A stretch of DNA of 64,000 bases from Pseudoscleropodium purum. Lineage: Eukaryota; Streptophyta; Bryopsida; Hypnales; Brachytheciaceae. Where the stretch lies: NCBI GenBank assembly GCA_963969395.1, contig OZ017796.1, positions 10,790,501 to 10,854,500 of the forward strand. The letters run 5' to 3'. The notes below the pieces were generated by a model that was not told where the DNA came from, did no database searches, and saw only the letters and a program-made list of their open reading frames with translations. The translations under genes were made by a program, and so were the position numbers. Numbering within the stretch: position 1 is the stretch's first letter; every line of letters begins with the position of its first letter. Below, one piece after another: positions 1 to 11,504 of the stretch.

Positions 1-260
1 TCCGACGAAATTACACTGAATCAATGAATCACTAAATTGGATTCTATATTATCGTCGCTTCTCACAATTAATTTGAGCAAGCCGTCGTCGATTATAAATT
101 CCGTCGTCACAGAAGTCACAAACATGCAGTATCTCGATCATTCCAATTACTTCGCTGCAGACGCGTGAAGCAAGCATGCACTGATGCACGCAGCTCGGTA
201 TGTGGTCAGCTTGCATTACATCATCGATCATTCAATTCCAGGAACTATACAAGCAATATA

Positions 261-1664
261 TTAAGCAGGCACTGATCGACTGCAGTCGTCATTGTCGCGT
301 CCTGGCACCTTGCATTTGCTTGCCGAGGACTCGATTTCCTCGGCGGAGTAGCTTCTGGGCCTGAAATTCGTGATGCACCGCAACTGCTCCACTTCCGACC
401 GATGCTTGTACAAGTACAAGAGCGCTCGGTCATATGCTTGGCCCGCCTCCTCCTCGCTATCGAAGATGCCCAGCATGAAAGTCCGCTTCATGTCATCCCC
501 GAACTCCTTTGCTGTCAAGCTGAGCTTAGCTTCATATTTGGTCACCCACTCCTGGCCGCGCTTCACCGACTGTTTCTTCACATTCACCCCCTTCAATCTG
601 CTCTTCCCTTTGCTGAATTTGTTGGACGTGCGTCGGATCTTCCACAGGAAGTCGCGATTGGTCCAGTGGGCGTGCTCCTCCATGTACCTCGCGTGAACGG
701 CCGCAGGAAAGTTCAACATGTAAGGCTTCCCTCTCGCGCTTGGTTGCATCTGTGGTGAAAACGTGTTTCAGAAAAGTGTGACTTACAAGCTAGTGTACAA
801 ATGGGAGGTCAAATAACTGCAGCTGTTGTTGATGTAGAGTTCTAGGTTCATGTCGAGTAAAATGCTAATCTGGACATTCTGATCATGGTGATCGTTCATA
901 CATAAAAATCGGGACCAGTGACATTTCGTGACATAATGTTGAGCACAATTCATGCCGAAATTTTCAAATGACATTACCTTGAGTTTGATGGCGGCCCTGT
1001 CGTGCGCCAATTTGGCCTCTTCCTCAGTTTCATGGTTGCCCAGAAAGATTTGTACGCCCTTCTTCTTGCGCCCGCGCAGTTGTGGACCCCGGATCCACAA
1101 GTGCGCCTCCCATTGCTTGTTCTTCTTGTGATAACTAACCCCGATCTTTTCGCCGGGCGGCAACACGGGTAGCGAAATGAGTCCTAAAGTGGATTCATCA
1201 GTGTTCATATATGAACATTGTCCACCGGACCCCGGAGACTGATCCACTTCTCCGCATCCATCCTCTTCTCCCGTTTCGCTCGTCTCTTCCGACTGATCGA
1301 GGGTGGAAAATTCTGGCATGGTCTCACTCGCTGGGGGGTACTGGAGCTCCTGTGAAGGCTCCCAATTCAGTTGCAGTTGCTCTGTCGGCTCCCAGGTCTG
1401 CTGCTGTGAAGGCCCCCAATTCCGCTCGGGTGCAGGCTCCCAATCCAGCTGCTCCATGTCATCCAGGTTTTGGAGAACGTTGGCGTCATCCATGGAATCC
1501 ACCTGATCCCCATCATTGTGGGGCAGATTCATGACTTCATCAAGCAATAGCTGTTGATAGAAACCTGAAGGAGCAACGTTACAATCCGCCGTGAATATCA
1601 TGGTGGAGTTGTCCATCGTGTTAGAATCTGAACCCGAATTCATGTGGGACTGTGATACTTCCAT
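261..1664 (-). CDS. AP2-domain transcription factor, copy A (two exons, intact)
   Basis: Coding exons are 1664-978 (229 codons) and 749-261 (162 codons plus stop). The 228-bp intron (977-750) has a GTAATG donor and an ACCACAG acceptor and is in phase 0, giving 391 aa. Residues 175-229 form an AP2/ERF DNA-binding domain: GVSYHKKNKQWEAHLWI, then FLGNHETEEEAKLAHDRAAIKLK-like sequence. A second, very divergent AP2-like repeat lies at about 282-350, with W297, a YEAKL strand and FMLGIFDSEEEAGQAYDRA, followed by NF as in AP2-class proteins. The N-terminus is acidic and Gln-rich, with four W-E/G-P motifs (W75, 83, 91, 101), a possible activation region. A nuclear regulator is inferred; targets are unknown. 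The start is the first ATG, about 165 bp downstream of a TATA box. Copy B at 38928 is disabled. Confidence 0.82.
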
Positions 1665-1828
1665 CTCGCTGAAATCTATGGATCTGAGAGAACTGACTGC
1701 TTCGAAGTTAAGTTAGAGCGACGGGACTAACGTACAGCTAGTGTGATGGGTAGAGAACGAAGAAGGTAGCGCAGACACACACGAAACCAAAGGCCAAGGA
1801 AATGATCTCAACTTTGGGAAGGCTGGGA

Positions 1829-1836
1829 ATTTTATA
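1829..1836 (-). promoter_or_regulatory. TATA box of AP2 copy A
   Basis: TATAAAAT on the minus strand, about 165 bp upstream of the ATG at 1664. The same box is kept in the inverted copy at 38756. The flank repeats short TTCCCGG/CTTCCCGAGAC-like words whose function is unknown. Confidence 0.6.
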
Positions 1837-2091
1837 GTGCCGGGAATGGCAGGGAAGTCTGGCAAAGTCTCGGGAAGTGGGTAACGTCTCGAGAGTTGGA
1901 AAAGAAAAGCTTCTTTCCTACCCGATCTGGTGTTACTCGGGGTATCAACCAGTGTTGGGTTGGATTTGGCGTGCAGTTTAGTGGTATCAATGCATTACTA
2001 GAATACTGCACCCCAATTTTGATGCAATCCGGGGCTTGAGACGTACTTGCTTGCCAGTATATATTGCCACTGAGAGAATACATCGGCATCC

Positions 2092-5000
2092 GTTTCAGAC
2101 CCTCAAATCCTGAAATCTAGGACAGGTGTACAGTTTAGAACACACTTCCTGAACCGAAAAGTGCCAAGTTTGTGGAATACCACCATTTTAATGAAATATC
2201 CGTTATACTGAATGTAGCACAGATCGGATCGGATGGCTTTCGAAGAAAACAAAGTTTAGCTACTCCGTAGTATTCAAAGCTTTTTGTGCTTGAATGGCAT
2301 GTCACAAGTTTGGCACTCGCCGGTAATAATCGATCTTAACAAATTCTGTCCAAATTAAATATTGTTTCCTCCTTGCAGAACGTTGCTGTGAACCATCCAG
2401 GCTAGAACTTGTCGACGTATCAGTTGATCGACGATCGAGCAAGTTAATGATTGAGGCTTTCGGATAGCAAATTAAACTGCTTGCAACTCCACTGACTTAA
2501 CTTTATAAACTGGTAGTTTGGAGAGAATTTAGCTCGGTGCTTTAGTCCCCCGACCGAAACCTGTCAGATCCATTATCTACACAATCCTAGATTAATTATC
2601 GAATTCTGGGCATGCACTTGAACGACACAAATCAATTTCACGCTAACAGGAGGGTTATTTCACTTCCCCGTGTGTTAAACTCAGCATTTCTCCCTTGACT
2701 TGACAGAGGATATAATTTGCAGTGTTTTCTCCATCCTCACTGTTTTATAAAAATGGAGAGGTGGACCTTGAATGAATTGAAGGAAAGAAATGAAATGATT
2801 TCGAGAGCAAGGCGAAATCTCGGGAGGGATGGGATGGACCATGGTTGTCACATTGGACAGATTACTATTCATTTCACGTCCTTATAGGACAAGTTACTAT
2901 TCATTAGATGTACGTCTTACGGACATCTGATGAATAGTAACTTGTCCTATAAGGACGTGAAATGAATAGTAATCTGTCCAATGTGACAACCATCCGATGG
3001 ACATTCAAGCATAGACGTGCACAACGCATGTTGAGGATGAAATACAATTTGCATATCTGTCGATATGTCAAGCTAGTGTGAATGTCAAAATGTCATGGAA
3101 TACAGCCAATTTTGAGAAATTGAACATCTCGGGTGAAGTGATCGACACCAGTGAGGGTTTGCAATTTTTCCCCTGTAATTAATCAACAGATTCATGTGAA
3201 TTCTCCTGTTGTCATACAGGTGACTAAGTAATTCCCCTGTCTCACTTTCCCCTGTGAATGACTATCCTGTGTCTGGAACAAGCAATTTCAACGATTATGA
3301 CCATAATATGAAGTCCATGCGCTAACTAAACTCTCAAGCAAAAACATTATTTAACTCATGCTCTCGAGGTTTCCATCACAAATCTGCACTTATTCTCAGC
3401 ACCAGGCAACAACTTCGTTATTTTGGCGTCATTCAGAGCGTCGAAATTAATTGTGACATACAATCTCACAAAGCTCTGAAATTGGCGACACGGATTTAGG
3501 TTTTTAGGCGACTGCCTTGAAATGTGCGAATATGTTGTGAATTTCAACCTCTCTATCAAAATTGAAGTTCACATTTCATGAAATGGCGTGTTTCAGAGTG
3601 CCAAATTGTAGAATTGAAGCTCATGATCTTTATGAAATAGGACTTACGTGTAGATCTGAGGTTCCGGATTGACAGGGGACATGAAATTTGTGTGCCAAGC
3701 TCTTCTGAAATTTCGCCATTTAACCGAAATGACGATATTCCAGGCTTTAGCACTGTCTTGTCGTGGTGGTTACAACGTTGAATCTACTTACTCCCTTATA
3801 AGATCATATGATGGCTGAATGATAGAAAATTACACCTTGATTATTATGTCGCATATATGAAAATCATGTACCTGATTTTGCATTGATCATGTAATGATTT
3901 CTGTGTCATCTCTCAACACGATGATCTGTCTCTCTAGTGCCTAATGGCAGCATTGCTCGATTTTGGACGTAGATAGCATGGCAAGCCGGCATGCTATTTG
4001 AGTTTTAGTCCGTGGTGCCCAAGGACTACGCACGTGTCTATTGACCCTGTGAACTGTAAAGTGATTCGGGTAATGATAGATAATTACACCCTCGAAGTTA
4101 TCATTTTTAAATTCACGGCAGCTTCTATGGATGTGATTGAATCATGCCGAGTTCTTACAGTTTGTATTAATTTTAGTCAGATTCTGTAATACATTTCCTA
4201 GCTGTTTTTGTTGAAATTCAGAACAATGTGGGGATGGACTAGTCCTAGCTGTCTTGACAAAGTTCAGTATAACATCTGTGCGAACACTCCCGCTTCGGCC
4301 TGAACTCTTTGTACTGTACTTCCACATAGCGTATTCTTCAGCTCAAGCAACTTCTCAAATTTTCTATTCTGTACTGCAATTGTGAGCTTGAATGTGCACA
4401 AATCCATGTTTGAAAGAAGAAGTTAAGTCTCTCAGATAGAATTGGGAAACCTTTGCGATCCGTTTCTGAACCAGAACGTGTTGTTATTGCATTTGAAAAT
4501 ATTCTGGTACGGTATTGATTACCCGCTCAAGCAGTTAACAGTCCAAGCCACCATGGCCATATTCATATTCATAAAATTGGTGAATTTGAGAGCGCTCAAA
4601 ACGTGATCGACATTGATGTACCGGTACTCGATAATCGGAAATCTAGCAATGGCCGGCCATATTCAAAGCTTTGGAGAAGCTTAGTTTAGGTTGCCAATTT
4701 GTAACTAGGATGTTTCCAGAAGCTTATCTGGACGCAACTTAGATCTGTGTTTGTCTTAGATTTGAAGATTTCAAGTGTCCAACTCAACCCCCCTCTGAAT
4801 ACTTGCAGTTTCTAGCTCTCATAAGTGGAACACTCACAGTTTGAAACACGTACAATAATTTGCCCAAATACCAATTAAGTAGGTCTTTACAACGTGCGTT
4901 TTTTCTACGTGGGGCAATGAGGGGCTCCTGAGATGGTGAAAACAAATAAATGAATTCAAATGAGATTAAACTTAATGGGGTCGACTCCACTTCGGACGGT

Positions 5001-7507
5001 TTGTTGGATGGGAAACATCACTTTGGAGGATGCATGTTCAAAAAGTGACAAAATGAAGTCCGCAACCATCTTCCTTAAAATTGCTTTTACCAAACATGAG
5101 ACCCAATTTAGGCATCTCGGTCCTTACTCCTATAGATGGATGCCACAAACACTAAGTGTCCAATGGACGACACAAAATCATTCTATGTATGATAGACATA
5201 CAAATGTTCATCTTTGAAGTTTTGTGTGAAAAGGGAAGGTCTTGCACAATAGTTTGATCTCTAATGAATGCTCTTGTTTTTCTTAAACAAATGATACATA
5301 TAGTACCCAAAAGGTTGATTTTCACAGTGCCTAACATGTCCTTCTAAGATCAACTCCTAATGGTCCATACATTCAAAAAGTAGATGCAATTAGATCATAC
5401 TTCAAGAGGTCAATGGTATCCAATTAGAATTTTGAACTGAAGAAAAATACATAAAAATTGTACAAAATAAAACAATTTCTATGTAATCTATCAATTCATA
5501 TTCATTTAGTCCCAACTACTAAAGTATTTTATAGCAAGATGGTTTAACTCCTATAGGTTTATGCATCCTAAAAGTAGATATGCCTAGGTCAACTTTGATT
5601 GTAAATTTTAAAATAACCAATTTTGGTGTTTGATTTAAACAAAAGAAATGAAGATGGACAAGCTTTGCTTGAAATCCATTTTGAAATTTTGAAAAAATTA
5701 GAAAATTAGAAAATTATTGCAATTGTAAGTTTTATGCATCAAAATCCAAATTACACATTATAATGTGTATTTCATTTGTATTTCTTCTAAATGGTTTTAA
5801 ATTTTAAATTACAAAATTGTGCTTCTCATTCTCATTTCTATTTATAGTAAAACTTTCTAATTATTCTAATTATATACATAATAATTTAAATAAACTTATT
5901 TTTAATTTTTACTTAAAATAATCACAATAATATATATAATTATTATTTTTATATAAAAAATTCTACAAAATCAAACCAATGATAATACCAATTCTTTCAA
6001 AATTGAAAAATATAATAACTTTATACATCAATAATATTATTAAAGGATAAATTTAGTTTGATGTTGTGGGTATGAAATATGAAATAATTAATTCCTAAAA
6101 TTTTAGTATCCATCTCCATTACTTCTTGTATTTTTTGAAAAAAATTCAAATTAATTTGATTTTTTGGCTATATTATTAATTCATCTTTACTTTTTGCTAC
6201 AAAAATTATTACAGTGACAATTTTTCATGAAATAAATTAAATTGATTTACAATAATAAACAATCCATAATATTGTGTACAAAAATATAAGATTGATGTTT
6301 GAACTTGATTTAAAAGGCTAAATTTAGCTCAAATATGATATGTAACCATTTTGTAATGGACTAATACTTTAGAAATTAATTCAATTAATGCATTAATTAG
6401 CAATGCATGTATATTCTTCCAAACTATTTTAGATTAGGATTTATAGAAGCAATGTATCTAGTGTCAAATAAAGAGGTTGCACCTAGTTGTGACCTAATTC
6501 TAAAACACATCTCTACAAATTCTAGTCTAAAACATTTAGCTTCTATTTATGAGAGTTAAAGGGCAATTTTGAATATCTATATTAAGTACTTTAAAAATTC
6601 ATAATTCATTTTTATACTTTTCTAAAAAACATTACAAGAGAATCTAAAATTTCCTTTTGATTAACAATAAGATCCAACAAAAATTTAACTCCCGACGTTC
6701 TTGAGACCATTTTATGTCAAAAACCACTGAAAACTACTAGTTCAGCTATGTTCACCAAAGATAATAGAAAAAAATATTTTTTAAGAATGTAACCATAATA
6801 TAAGACTTGTACTCTACTTGTCTCAAGTGGCAAAAATTTCATGAAGTTTGAACATAAGAATTAGAAGATATTAGTATTCAAAGTTGGATTTTTTTTTTAA
6901 TGCTAGCCTATAATTTCAAATGACTTTGATCGCCATTTATGGAATTTTTTGTACCAAGAATTTTGAATTTTTTTTGTTGAATAATTCAATTGAAAGTCTA
7001 GGAAAAAATTCAAAAAGAAAACAATTGATTTTCATTCTTTAAAAAAGTTAAATAGAAGTAGGTTCAAAATTGAAAGAAAAACTAAATTGTTAATAGCTTA
7101 AGATGGAATTGAAACACAATAATTCCAATTGTAAGATTGTTTTAGCATGAAAACATTACTTTTCAAAAAAAAAAATTGTCAAAATTGTCAAAATTACATT
7201 TAGAAATGAATCATATAAGTTATTTTTTCATGAAGATGCTTAGATTGCTTAAAAAACTAGATTGTCCTTAACTTTCTCATTACTAATCCAAATAGAATGA
7301 ATCAAAGCTTTACGCTCAATGGATACAATCTGCTCATGGTAAAGCTTTACATATAAACAAAAATATAATTCTTTAGGAGAAAATTTTAATTGGCTTTTTT
7401 CAATTTTTATTGTGGTCAATTCTAGACTTGTTGTGGTATGATTTTTATTCCCGAGCACTAATTGAAATATAAATTATATCCCCATAAACCTAATCATCTT
7501 TTCTATT
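2092..7507. other. Gene-free stretch, left part
   Basis: I see no gene here. Open frames are at most about 85 codons and have no recognisable domain. The DNA is moderately AT-rich to about 5.3 kb, then strongly AT-rich with A and T runs. The only clear element is the hairpin MITE at 2840-2994. Confidence 0.6.
2840..2994. mobile_element. Hairpin MITE (hAT-type ends), 155 bp
   Basis: A near-perfect palindrome with arms of about 65 bp and a short central loop. It begins CATGGTTGTCACATTGG and ends with the complement. It is flanked by ggatggac on the left and cgatggac on the right, a 7/8 match for an 8-bp target duplication, which points to hAT. It has no coding capacity. Its termini resemble the longer elements at 11235, 18050 and 44132. 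Confidence 0.8.
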
Positions 7508-7670
7508 CACTAGAAGAAAACTGTATAATTGTCAACAAGTGCTAGGTCACATTTTCTATTTATTGTGTTAATTGTAATGTAGTTAGTTAGAAAATTTGCA
7601 TTGTAGTTAACACAAAAAATAGAAAATGTAAACTAGAACTTGTTGATAGTTACACAATTTTCTTCTAATG
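7508..7670. mobile_element. CACTA-type MITE, 163 bp
   Basis: It starts CACTAGAAGAAAACTGT and ends with a closely matching inverted terminus (CTTCTAATG). It is flanked by the 3-bp duplication ATT. CACTA..AAGAAAA termini with 3-bp target duplications are typical of plant EnSpm/CACTA elements. The interior is AT-rich, partly palindromic and non-coding. Confidence 0.75.
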
Positions 7671-8339
7671 ATTGTATGAAAAAATTTCAAAAATTTTCAC
7701 TAAAAACTAAGGTTGTAGAAACCTATCCAAAATTAATTTTGTCCTCCAAGGGGACTTTGGGACTTAGGGGGGTAAAATCTCAATAATAAGAACCATTTTC
7801 AAATTCTTCTTCACACTGTTTTAGATGTTGTTATTTTAGTTGTAGTGAGTGTGTCCTATGAAGATTTTTTCCATTTTTTAATGAAGAAAACTTTAATGGT
7901 CATAAAAGTCGTCATCCTTTGTTGTTTAATTTAAGTTGGTAGTAAACCATGCCAACATTTGCAACAACAAATAGTTGCATAAGAAAATATAGTATCCTTT
8001 TAATTTGCTTGAATTGGATTTTAACCGCACTAGTATTTTTTCAATTTTGAATGAAAGTTTGTAATTGTCTTTGCCAAAATCCATGATATTTTTACTTCTA
8101 TGTGATTATGTGAAGAGGGAGAACTTTACTACATTTTAGGAGTAGTTTTGTTTTATTGTCAAATTAAAAAGAACAAAAATATTGAAGTCCATTGTTAAAA
8201 ATAGTTTATCATAAATAAAGTCTTACCTGACCTCTCTTGCTTTCATGAGTCTCTTACAAAAAATTTACCAACCAATAGTTTTTATTCTCTTCTTGTAGAA
8301 TTTTGGTATTATTTTTGTCTCTTCTACAAGGATTGGGCA

Positions 8340-9060
8340 ATTATGAGTGCATTGAAATTTGTGGGTAGCCTAGTTAGTACATGCATATTCTACCAAGCCT
8401 CTCCAAATGAGTTCTATCATATACTTGTAGCTCTATTTTTTACCTTGGAAGACTACATGATATTGAATAATTCAAATACTCTAACATAAGGTCACTTTTG
8501 GCACATTTTTGCCAAGTAATTGTTTAAAATTAGAAGGGATAAATTGGAGATTAATTATTAATTAATTAAAAAATTAAAAATTATGAAATGTTTTTTCTTA
8601 CTTTTCAACAATCTTTCAAATAATCTTGAAAATTGAACATTTTTCTTCATTGCATAGGAAAGTGATAGTCATGGCTTTCAACAAATTCTTTATTTTGCAT
8701 TAATTGAATGTAAAGTTAGAAAAATGAATTTTCGATTTTGCTTTCTTTGGACTTAGACATGTCATAAGATTAAGTTGCATAGGTATCTATTCCAATACTT
8801 TTTTATTTAAATTTCTGTAGATTTTGATAAAGTGGCTTATTTATTATCCCAAACCATTTGACTTCAAAAATTTTACTCCCTCTATTTTTGAAAAAGACCC
8901 ACGTTTCCTTTGTATTTTACTAAGAAAACATGGAGCTTTTTCAAAAAATAGAGGGAGGAATTATTTTTCACCAAAGATGACCACAAGTTATACTATTCTA
9001 AAACATCAATTTCTAATAAAGACTATGCAACCCAATTGTTGACAAATAAATTGGACAATC
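8340..9060. repeat. AT-rich repeat family A, copy 1
   Basis: Diverged copies lie at 19790-20460 and 41215-41685 in the same orientation. Shared landmarks include a phrase about GCCAA(A/G)TAAT, a CTTGAAA/GTTGAA block and AGTGGCTTATT. No coding capacity was seen. Copy 1 carries the 82-bp Stowaway-like insertion missing from the other two. Confidence 0.7.
8876..8957. mobile_element. Stowaway-like MITE, 82 bp
   Basis: A short palindromic insert: CTCCCTCTATTTTTG at the left and a CAAAAAATAGAGGGAG inverted end. It is preceded by TA; the right-hand TA is 4 bp off, so the target duplication is damaged. The matching stretches near 20345 and 41615 lack it, which supports insertion into family A copy 1. 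Ends resemble plant Tc1/mariner Stowaway elements (CTCCCTC). Confidence 0.6.
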
Positions 9061-9299
9061 TAATTCAATCCCTAAATGTTTTGAACTATGTTTTTACCAA
9101 AACTACTCCAAAACTACCATTTCTAGTGCAAATACCAAATTTTAGAAAAAATACTTTTTTGGATACATGTAACTATAGGATCTTGAAGTAATCTTGTTTG
9201 AATAGACATGAAAAAAATTTAAAAAATTTCCACCGTATGGACTGCAAGATATTAGTATTTGAAATGACAAAAATCTTTTTTTTGGCCCTACAAAAACCT

Positions 9300-9990
9300 A
9301 GGTAGCTACACTTCACAAGGTCACATTTGTATGAAAAAATGTCCAAAATAGTGGTGCTTCTTTGGATTCATTCTTCAAGGCAAGTTGGCTAAATTTTAGA
9401 AATTTTTTATATCATTTGGATTTGTACAACATATGGAAAAAAATAGTAAATAGAAAGAAGTAGAGAATGTTTTAAAACACTAAATTGTTAAGAATTTAAT
9501 TATGGAATTAAAAAATGTCAATTCCAATAATTATAATTTTATAATAAACAATCTACATTATATGTTTTATTTTTTTCAAAACATATTAAAAATGAAGTTA
9601 AATAAAGGATTCTAAAGTTTATTTTCGAGTAGAGAATCTATAACTGCTCACAAACTAGAACACTTGATAACTTTCATCTCAAAAATTGAAATGGAATGAT
9701 TCAATGCTTTCCACATATATATAAATCTATAGAACCAATTTCAAATTTTTATTTTTGAAAAAAAAGATTTTTTAAGAAATTTTTGGGCTCCCTGCCAAGT
9801 ATTGAAAATTACATATCATGCAATAACTTTTGAACCATGTAGTCAAAACTTATGAAATTTTTGGGACTTAAAGCTACTCTATGGGCACATGTTGTGTGAA
9901 AATTTCAAAGAAAAAAATAAAAACTCCATTGTAGTGAGCTGCCCAAAATTGCAATGTTGTCAAAAAACACAATTTGGTACTCTAGGGATT
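9300..9990. repeat. AT-rich repeat family B, copy 1 (inverted partner at 41690)
   Basis: Matches 41690-42360 in reverse complement at moderate identity. Shared landmarks include TTCATTCTTCAAGGCAAGTT, a CATATGG/TATGTTG block and AGAATCTATAACTGCT versus its complement. No genes seen. Confidence 0.6.
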
Positions 9991-10400
9991 AGAAATGGCT
10001 TCATTTCAGTCAACTTCAATTTTATTAAATTGACAAAGTTTTTTGACTTTAATGATTTTTAGGGCACTTTTTAGGAGTATTAAGATTTAAGGTTTAAGAT
10101 TAGTTATACTTTTTATGCTGTTTTTGAGGATATGCATTGCAAACTAGAGCAAATTGAAGTAATCAGCCAAAATCTTAGATCTATATTAGCCATTTTAGTT
10201 TTTCCAGCTCTTATAATAATTATATTGACAAATATAAAATCATCAAAACACTTGAAAACTCATTATTACATTATAAGAGTGAAATTTCAAGAAATTGGCA
10301 CATTTCATTCATGCTCTTTCACAGAACTTGAATATATACCAGTTCTAGTGTTCTAGAGCTTTGAACAATTTTGTTATTCAAGACAAGCTAATTTTTAACC
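9990..10400. repeat. AT-rich repeat family C, copy 1
   Basis: Diverged direct copy at 20460-20850; both contain GAGTGAAATTTCAAGAAATT preceded by a CATCAAAA..CTTGAAAACTC block. The ORF at 10132-10356 is not conserved in the partner and is not called as a gene. Confidence 0.6.
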
Positions 10401-10559
10401 CATCAAAGATGGATAAAATACATATATGTCATAAAATACAAGTTCCTTAACCATTTGAAGTTTTGATCAAAAGAAAAAATATTAATTGTTAAAATTAGAA
10501 AATATTTTTAGATTTGTTTTAATTCAATTGGAACTTGGAAGAGGGTGATTGCAAGAAAG

Positions 10560-11225
10560 ATCAATCCTATTTTATCACACTTGAAGTTTTTGAGTTGTCA
10601 TCAGCCATAACTTTTGCAAATTGAAGCCGATGTATTTGAATTTTTTTCAAAGATTAGCATTTACACAAATCAAAGAATTTATTTTTCAAAAAATTCAAAA
10701 AATAATTTTATATTTAAATTTAAATTTAGCTCATTTGTCACACTTTGTTATTTAGGATTTTTTAGTAGTGGGGACTATCCAAAATTAATGATCTCAAGCT
10801 GGAATTTGGGCGGTCATTCTTTCACTAGAGAGGCATGTGCTCACCAAAAGACCTTAAAAAAATGTTATTTTATGTCCTCTACATTCATGCAAATAGGTCT
10901 CCCTTGTACGCATAATTTCAAACATTGAGTATAGTTTTAAAATGATTCTTTGGTGAAATCTCTTCACCATGAAGTCTTCCCAAATGGCAAATCTTTTGTT
11001 TTTTTGAAAATTGTTTTTGCTATTTTTTACAAATGAAAATGTCAAAGTACCTATTTTCATAAGATTTTGCACTTTTCTAGTTCTTCTACTTAAAAATGTT
11101 TTCTATGCTTTTCCTTTTTAGGGTACTTTCTTCTTAAAGGTGTTTACATTGAATATATTTTTTAATTAATTAATTTTTAATTACATATTCCCAAAAAATC
11201 ATGAGTACTTTGAAAAATGCTATGC
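10560..11225. repeat. AT-rich repeat family D, copy 1
   Basis: Other copies: 12660-13110, 18670-19290 (holding a MITE) and 23240-24200 (holding a hairpin MITE). Common landmarks are a GAAGYCRATGTAYTTGAATTT block, AGCTAATTTGTCACACTTTG, TATCCAAAATTAATGAT, ACTAGAGAGGCAT, and CATGAAGTCTTCCCAAA-like sequence. No ORF is shared across copies. Confidence 0.7.
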
Positions 11226-11234
11226 AAAATGGTC

Positions 11235-11496
11235 CATGGTTGTCATAACGGGCGAGTTAGGGTCATCGGACGGGATGGGACGGACAGACGGTCCGGACGG
11301 CTTTAATTTTGTAACTTGTGCAATTTTGCGGAATGACACGTCACCTCATCCGCGCCCAGCATGTTCCTTAATCCACATGGCATCCACGTGGCCTATTTTT
11401 TCGTTATCAGAAAGTCAACTATGTGTTGACTGTATCGGACGGGCGGGACCTCTAATGGACGGGCGAATCGGACGTCCATCCACTATGACAACCATG
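11235..11496. mobile_element. hAT MITE, CATGGTTGTC family, 262 bp
   Basis: Begins CATGGTTGTCATAACGG and ends GACAACCATG. The 8-bp duplication aaatggtc lies at 11227-11234 and 11497-11504. The interior has GC-rich GGACGG words and a conserved block (GGCTTTAATTTTGTAACTTG) shared with the copies at 18050 and 44132. The 96-codon ORF inside it is incidental. Confidence 0.9.
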
Positions 11497-11504
11497 AAAT
11501 GGTC

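Larger units (their letters stand above)
1..2091. repeat. Inverted duplication, arm A (AP2 gene)
   Basis: This segment reappears in reverse complement at 38497-40608, about 98% identical by eye. It includes the AP2 gene, its intron, promoter and flanks. The match starts at 2091 and is still running at base 1, so the arm continues beyond the window. Differences are scattered substitutions plus small indels, for example 4 extra bases near 38560 and a 17-bp duplication at 39615 in the other arm. The high identity of non-coding sequence means the duplication is recent or has been homogenised. Confidence 0.93.
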
